8,826 nt of DNA from an uncultured Clostridia bacterium (GTDB lineage: Bacteria; Bacillota; Clostridia; Oscillospirales; CAG-272): NCBI GenBank assembly GCA_945485605.1, contig CALYSG010000072.1, positions 1 to 8,826 of the forward strand, read 5' to 3'. Of the stretch, positions 6,280 through 8,826 are shown in pieces; position 1 is the stretch's first letter; each line of letters starts with the position of its first letter. Under the pieces are notes generated by a model. The model did not search any database. It had not been told where the DNA came from and worked only from the letters and a program-made list of their open reading frames with translations. Made by a program: the position numbers and the translations under genes.

Positions 6280-7193
6280 TGGAAGAAAAGAAGGAAATAT
6301 GCGGGGTGATACCCGTAAACAAGCATGCGGGATGTACTTCGCTCGATATTGTGAATATGATCCGGAGGCTGTACGGCACCCGCCGGGTAGGACATACGGG
6401 GACGCTCGATCCGATGGCGACGGGCGTTCTCACCGTTCTGATCGGGCGCGCGGCGAAGGCTGCCGACCTCATCGTGAACGATCGGAAGAATTATCGCGCG
6501 GCTCTGCGCCTCGGGATCACCACCGATACGGAGGACACGACGGGCAAGGTCCTGTCGCTCTGCGAAGAGATACCTTGCGTGGAAAGAGTCACCGAGGTCT
6601 GTCGCACCTTTGTCGGAGAGATATCGCAGGTGCCTCCGATGTACAGTGCTCTCAAGGTCGGTGGAAAGAAGCTCGTCGACCTTGCACGGCAGGGGATCGA
6701 GGTAGAGCGTAAGGCACGGCAGATAACGATCTATTCTCTGAAAGTAACGCCGACAGACAGAAACGACGAATATATACTTGACGTCGAATGCTCGGGAGGG
6801 ACTTATATAAGGACTCTCTGTGCCGATATAGGTGCGGTTCTCGGCTGCGGCGGGGCGATGGCGTCTCTTGAGAGAAGATCTTGCGGCGGATTTGACATTT
6901 CGGAGAGCTTCACGGCAGAAGCTCTCGGGAAGATGAGCGAAGAAGAAAGGCTATCCTGCCTGCGACCGGTAGAATCACTCTTTGAGGATATGCCGCAGGT
7001 GAGGCTTGAGCCGTTTTACGAGAGGCTCTGCCGCTCGGGATGCGAGATATATCAGAAGAAGATAGGTACGGCATTCAACGTGGGAGAGAGGATCAGAATA
7101 TCCGGCAAGAACGGCTTTTTTGCGCTCGGTGAGGTGAGAGAATACCCGGACGGCAGCGCTGTGAAAGCTGTAAAATTGTTTGAATTGAATTGA
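6279..7193 (+). CDS. truB: tRNA pseudouridine(55) synthase TruB
   Basis: This 304-residue enzyme converts U55 in the T-loop of tRNAs to pseudouridine. The ATG at 6279 overlaps the trmB stop as TGATG and is preferred over an in-frame TTG at 6264, which lacks a ribosome binding site and would add five residues unlike the family start. Catalytic Asp44 sits in GHTGTLDPMATGVL; KNYRAALRLG (70-79) carries the conserved base-stacking Tyr72; GGTYIRTL (173-180) carries the conserved Arg178. The N-terminal GVIPVNKHAGCTS matches the usual '(G)xxxxxKPxGxTS' opening except that the Pro after Lys is His here. A C-terminal PUA-like region (about 240-302) is present. No strong Shine-Dalgarno precedes the start, which fits coupling to trmB. 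Confidence 0.97.
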   Translation: MEEKKEICGVIPVNKHAGCTSLDIVNMIRRLYGTRRVGHTGTLDPMATGVLTVLIGRAAKAADLIVNDRKNYRAALRLGITTDTEDTTGKVLSLCEEIPCVERVTEVCRTFVGEISQVPPMYSALKVGGKKLVDLARQGIEVERKARQITIYSLKVTPTDRNDEYILDVECSGGTYIRTLCADIGAVLGCGGAMASLERRSCGGFDISESFTAEALGKMSEEERLSCLRPVESLFEDMPQVRLEPFYERLCRSGCEIYQKKIGTAFNVGERIRISGKNGFFALGEVREYPDGSAVKAVKLFELN

Positions 7194-7212
7194 AAAGGGA
7201 ATAAAAAGGAAA

Positions 7213-8472
7213 ATGAATTACTGCGGTTATGAATTCGGTGAAAAAACTGTTGAGCTTGCACTCCGCGCGGAGGAAGACTGCGCGGAGATGTTCAGGAGAA
7301 CCGATGAGATATGCTTAAAGAGAAGCGCGGAGGTGCTTCGCGCATTTCAGAAGGAGAGAGTTTCGACCTCCGACTTTATTGAGATAACGGGCTACGGCTA
7401 TTACGACGGCGGGCGAGACAAGCTCGAGAGGATCTATTCGGACATTTTCGGGACAGAGGACGCCCTTGTGCGCATCCAGTTCATGTCGGGAACGCACGCG
7501 CTGTATATCGCCATGAGCGGACTTTTAAAATACGGTGACACGATGCTGTGCATCTCGGGTGAGCCTTACGATACTTTAAAGAGCGTCATAGGAATTACGG
7601 GTGGCAGCCGAAATTCTCTTATGGCGAACGGCGTGAAATACGAGGCTATCGAGCTTGTGAACAGCGAATTTGACCTTCCTGCGATAGAGGAAAGGCTGAA
7701 AAAGGGCGGCGTCAGGCTCGTACATATACAGAGAAGCAAGGGCTACGCCTCGCGTAAGAGCCTTACCATTGATAAGATAGAGAAGGCGATCTCACTCGTG
7801 AAGCGCACAGCCCCAGAGGCGATAGTCTTCGTCGATAACTGCTACGGAGAGTTCACCGAGGAGCTTGAGCCGACGCACGTCGGTGCGGACATCGCTGTCG
7901 GCTCTATGATGAAGAACCCGGGCGCGGGGATCGCCGTCAGCGGTGCCTACTGTGTCGGCAGAAAGGATCTCATAAACGACGTTGCGGAGAGACTGACCTC
8001 TCCCTGCATAGGCAAGGATCTCGGTGCGAACCTCAATCAGCTCTCGTCGCTCTATAAAGGACTTTTTATGGCACCCTCGGTTACGAGAATGGCTATAAAG
8101 TCGATGATCTTCGCCTCGCACCTGCTTGAGCTCGCGGGCTTTTGCGGAGTCGACCCGAAGTACACCGATACGAGGACCGATATTGTCCAGACGGTCGACC
8201 TTAACAGTGCGGAGAATCTGATAAAGTTCTGCCGCGGGCTCCAGAAGGGCTCGCCGATAGAGTCATACGTCGTGCCTCAGCCCGACTCGATGCCGGGATA
8301 CGAGGACGAGGAGATCATGGCGGGAGGTTCATTCACGGTCGGATCGACCATCGAGCTGAGCTGTGACGGACCGCTGAAGCCGCCGTACACCTCGTATATG
8401 CAGGGCGGACTGTCCTACGAATACGGCAAGCTCGGCGTTATGCACGCGGTCGACCATATGCTCGGCGAGTGA
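7213..8472 (+). CDS. PLP-dependent methionine gamma-lyase family protein (PF06838, YnbB-like)
   Basis: This 419-residue fold-type I PLP enzyme belongs to the family often named 'aluminum resistance protein' or 'methionine gamma-lyase family', which includes B. subtilis YnbB. The real substrate of most members is not established. Supporting features: GYGYYDGGRDKLE near 60-72, SGTHAL (92-97) as phosphate/cofactor contact region, VFVDNCYGEF with Asp208 expected to hold the pyridine nitrogen, and GSMMKNPGAGIA with the likely Schiff-base Lys234. The C-terminal part keeps the family block PQPDSMPGYEDE and PPYTSYMQGGLSYE. The ATG at 7213 follows AAAAAGGA, 19 nt after the truB stop, so it is likely the last gene of the operon. 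No truncation or frameshift is seen. Confidence 0.93.
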   Translation: MNYCGYEFGEKTVELALRAEEDCAEMFRRTDEICLKRSAEVLRAFQKERVSTSDFIEITGYGYYDGGRDKLERIYSDIFGTEDALVRIQFMSGTHALYIAMSGLLKYGDTMLCISGEPYDTLKSVIGITGGSRNSLMANGVKYEAIELVNSEFDLPAIEERLKKGGVRLVHIQRSKGYASRKSLTIDKIEKAISLVKRTAPEAIVFVDNCYGEFTEELEPTHVGADIAVGSMMKNPGAGIAVSGAYCVGRKDLINDVAERLTSPCIGKDLGANLNQLSSLYKGLFMAPSVTRMAIKSMIFASHLLELAGFCGVDPKYTDTRTDIVQTVDLNSAENLIKFCRGLQKGSPIESYVVPQPDSMPGYEDEEIMAGGSFTVGSTIELSCDGPLKPPYTSYMQGGLSYEYGKLGVMHAVDHMLGE

Positions 8473-8505
8473 TTTTCACGGCTCTTTCCCTGCGTGGATG
8501 AATAA

Positions 8506-8620
8506 GACGCCGGAGACGCTACGGGAGACGCCGGAGACGCTACGGGAGACGCGGAGATACTACGGTAGACGCGGAGACACTACGGTAGACGCGGAGACAC
8601 TACGGTAGACGCGGAGACGC
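8506..8620. repeat. 20/21-nt direct tandem repeat array, five units plus a partial
   Basis: Units run head to tail without spacers: 8506-8526 and 8527-8547 are identical 21-mers, then 8548-8567, 8568-8587 and 8588-8607 are 20-mers, and 8608-8620 is a partial copy. The 20-nt consensus is GACGCGGAGACACTACGGTA. The 21-nt form has an extra C after GACGC and differs near its end (GCTACGGGA). The 20-nt units contain the near-palindrome CTACGGTAG across the junction. Identical copies sit next to each other, which suggests local duplication. Unit length and drift do not support coding. Confidence 0.9.
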
Positions 8621-8826
8621 AGGAAAACTTTCTTGAAAGAAAGTTTTCCCGCACCCTTTCAAAGAACTTGCAGGCGGATTATGGGAGTAGAGGACTTGAC
8701 TCGGGGCATTTCGGCGGAGCCGAAACTTTGACGGTTTTTTGAGGAAGGACCTCAAAAGTCTGCAAGCAGCCTTTTTCGGACTTCTCAAAAACCCTCGGAA
8801 TTTCTCCGCTCGCGGAGAAATTCTGC
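8619..8826. repeat. Hairpin-rich non-coding element, cut by the window end
   Basis: In about 208 bases there are four local hairpins: 8622-8649 (13 bp), 8709-8725 (TTTCGGC/GCCGAAA, loop GGA), 8737-8757 (TTTTGAGG/CCTCAAAA, loop of 5) and 8798-8823 (GAATTTCTCCGC/GCGGAGAAATTC, loop TC). Longer-range complements also exist: CTTGCAG (8667-8673) with CTGCAAG (8760-8766), GACTT (8693-8697) with AAGTC (8756-8760), and GGTTTTTTGAG (8733-8743) with CTCAAAAACC (8784-8793, one bulge). The density points to a dispersed structured repeat or a mobile non-coding element, not a simple intergenic spacer. It continues beyond base 8826. Confidence 0.65.
8622..8649. terminator. 13-bp perfect hairpin, possible terminator or repeat-element end
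   Basis: GGAAAACTTTCTT (8622-8634) is the perfect complement of AAGAAAGTTTTCC (8637-8649), with only two bases between the arms, so in RNA the last pairs would open to give a 4- to 6-base loop. GC at 8619-8620 and 8651-8652 could extend it past one mismatch. No U-run follows on either strand, so termination is uncertain. It directly abuts the tandem array and begins the hairpin cluster. Confidence 0.5.

Larger units (their letters stand above)
8473..8826. other. Non-coding region with tandem array and hairpin cluster
   Basis: No credible gene lies between the PLP enzyme stop and the window end. After about 33 plain bases come the 20/21-nt tandem repeats (8506-8620) and the hairpin-rich segment (8619-8826). 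A minus-strand open frame of 62 codons at 8600-8788 runs through the hairpins and repeats and is not a plausible protein. No clear U-tract terminator for the operon was found; the hairpin at 8622-8649 is the only strong candidate. Confidence 0.7.

Noticed and set aside
6264..6281. TTG start for truB five codons upstream
   Set aside because: No Shine-Dalgarno site; ATG at 6279 overlaps the trmB stop and gives the normal family start.
8506..8620. Repeat array considered as CRISPR
   Set aside because: The units adjoin each other with no spacers, are only 20-21 nt long, and no cas gene is present.
8600..8788. 62-codon minus-strand open frame
   Set aside because: It runs through the tandem repeat end and several perfect hairpins, has no recognisable domain and no convincing ribosome binding site.

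Overview
The window looks like a chromosomal segment of a member of the Bacillota, most likely class Clostridia. This rests on the protein families and gene style: an HtrA-type protease anchored by one N-terminal membrane helix, a Gram-positive style RR-HK-htrA gene order, a PF06838 PLP enzyme ('methionine gamma-lyase family'), purine-rich Shine-Dalgarno sites and many stop/start overlaps. The sequence alone does not allow a species call. All housekeeping genes appear intact.

Layout. (1) Bases 1-285 hold the C-terminal part of a REP-associated (IS200/IS605-like, HUH) tyrosine transposase, cut by the window edge. About 300 bases without a clear gene follow, containing a short orphan ORF that resembles the start of a second such transposase and a strong 11-bp hairpin. 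(2) On the minus strand, read from about 4390 down to 591, lies a probable three-gene operon: an OmpR-family response regulator, a membrane sensor histidine kinase and a membrane-anchored HtrA-like serine protease. Kinase and protease genes overlap by ATGA. Regulator and kinase are instead separated by 141 bp that contain a 93-bp segment bounded by 12-bp inverted repeats and flanked by GTAAT. (3) A divergent promoter region (4289-4546) has one good sigma-70/SigA-type promoter in each direction. (4) On the plus strand (4547-8472) lies a compact operon: ychF, trmB (ATGA overlap), truB (TGATG overlap), then a PLP-dependent methionine gamma-lyase family gene 19 nt further on. (5) From 8473 to the window end there is no gene. 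This part holds a 20/21-nt tandem repeat array followed by a dense cluster of perfect hairpins that runs off the window.

How the genes work together. The minus-strand operon resembles, by analogy with Bacillus CssRS/HtrA, a cell-envelope or secretion-stress circuit in which the two-component system controls the surface protease encoded with it. This is inference from context. The plus-strand operon groups a ribosome-associated ATPase (YchF) with two tRNA-modifying enzymes (TrmB, m7G46; TruB, pseudouridine 55), a translation-linked set. The PLP enzyme at its end has no obvious link to that theme.

No wholly new system is evident. The least explained parts are the non-coding ones: the inverted-repeat segment between the regulator and kinase genes, the tandem array with its hairpin cluster, and the transposase remnants. 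The PDZ region of the protease also carries an unusual insertion.
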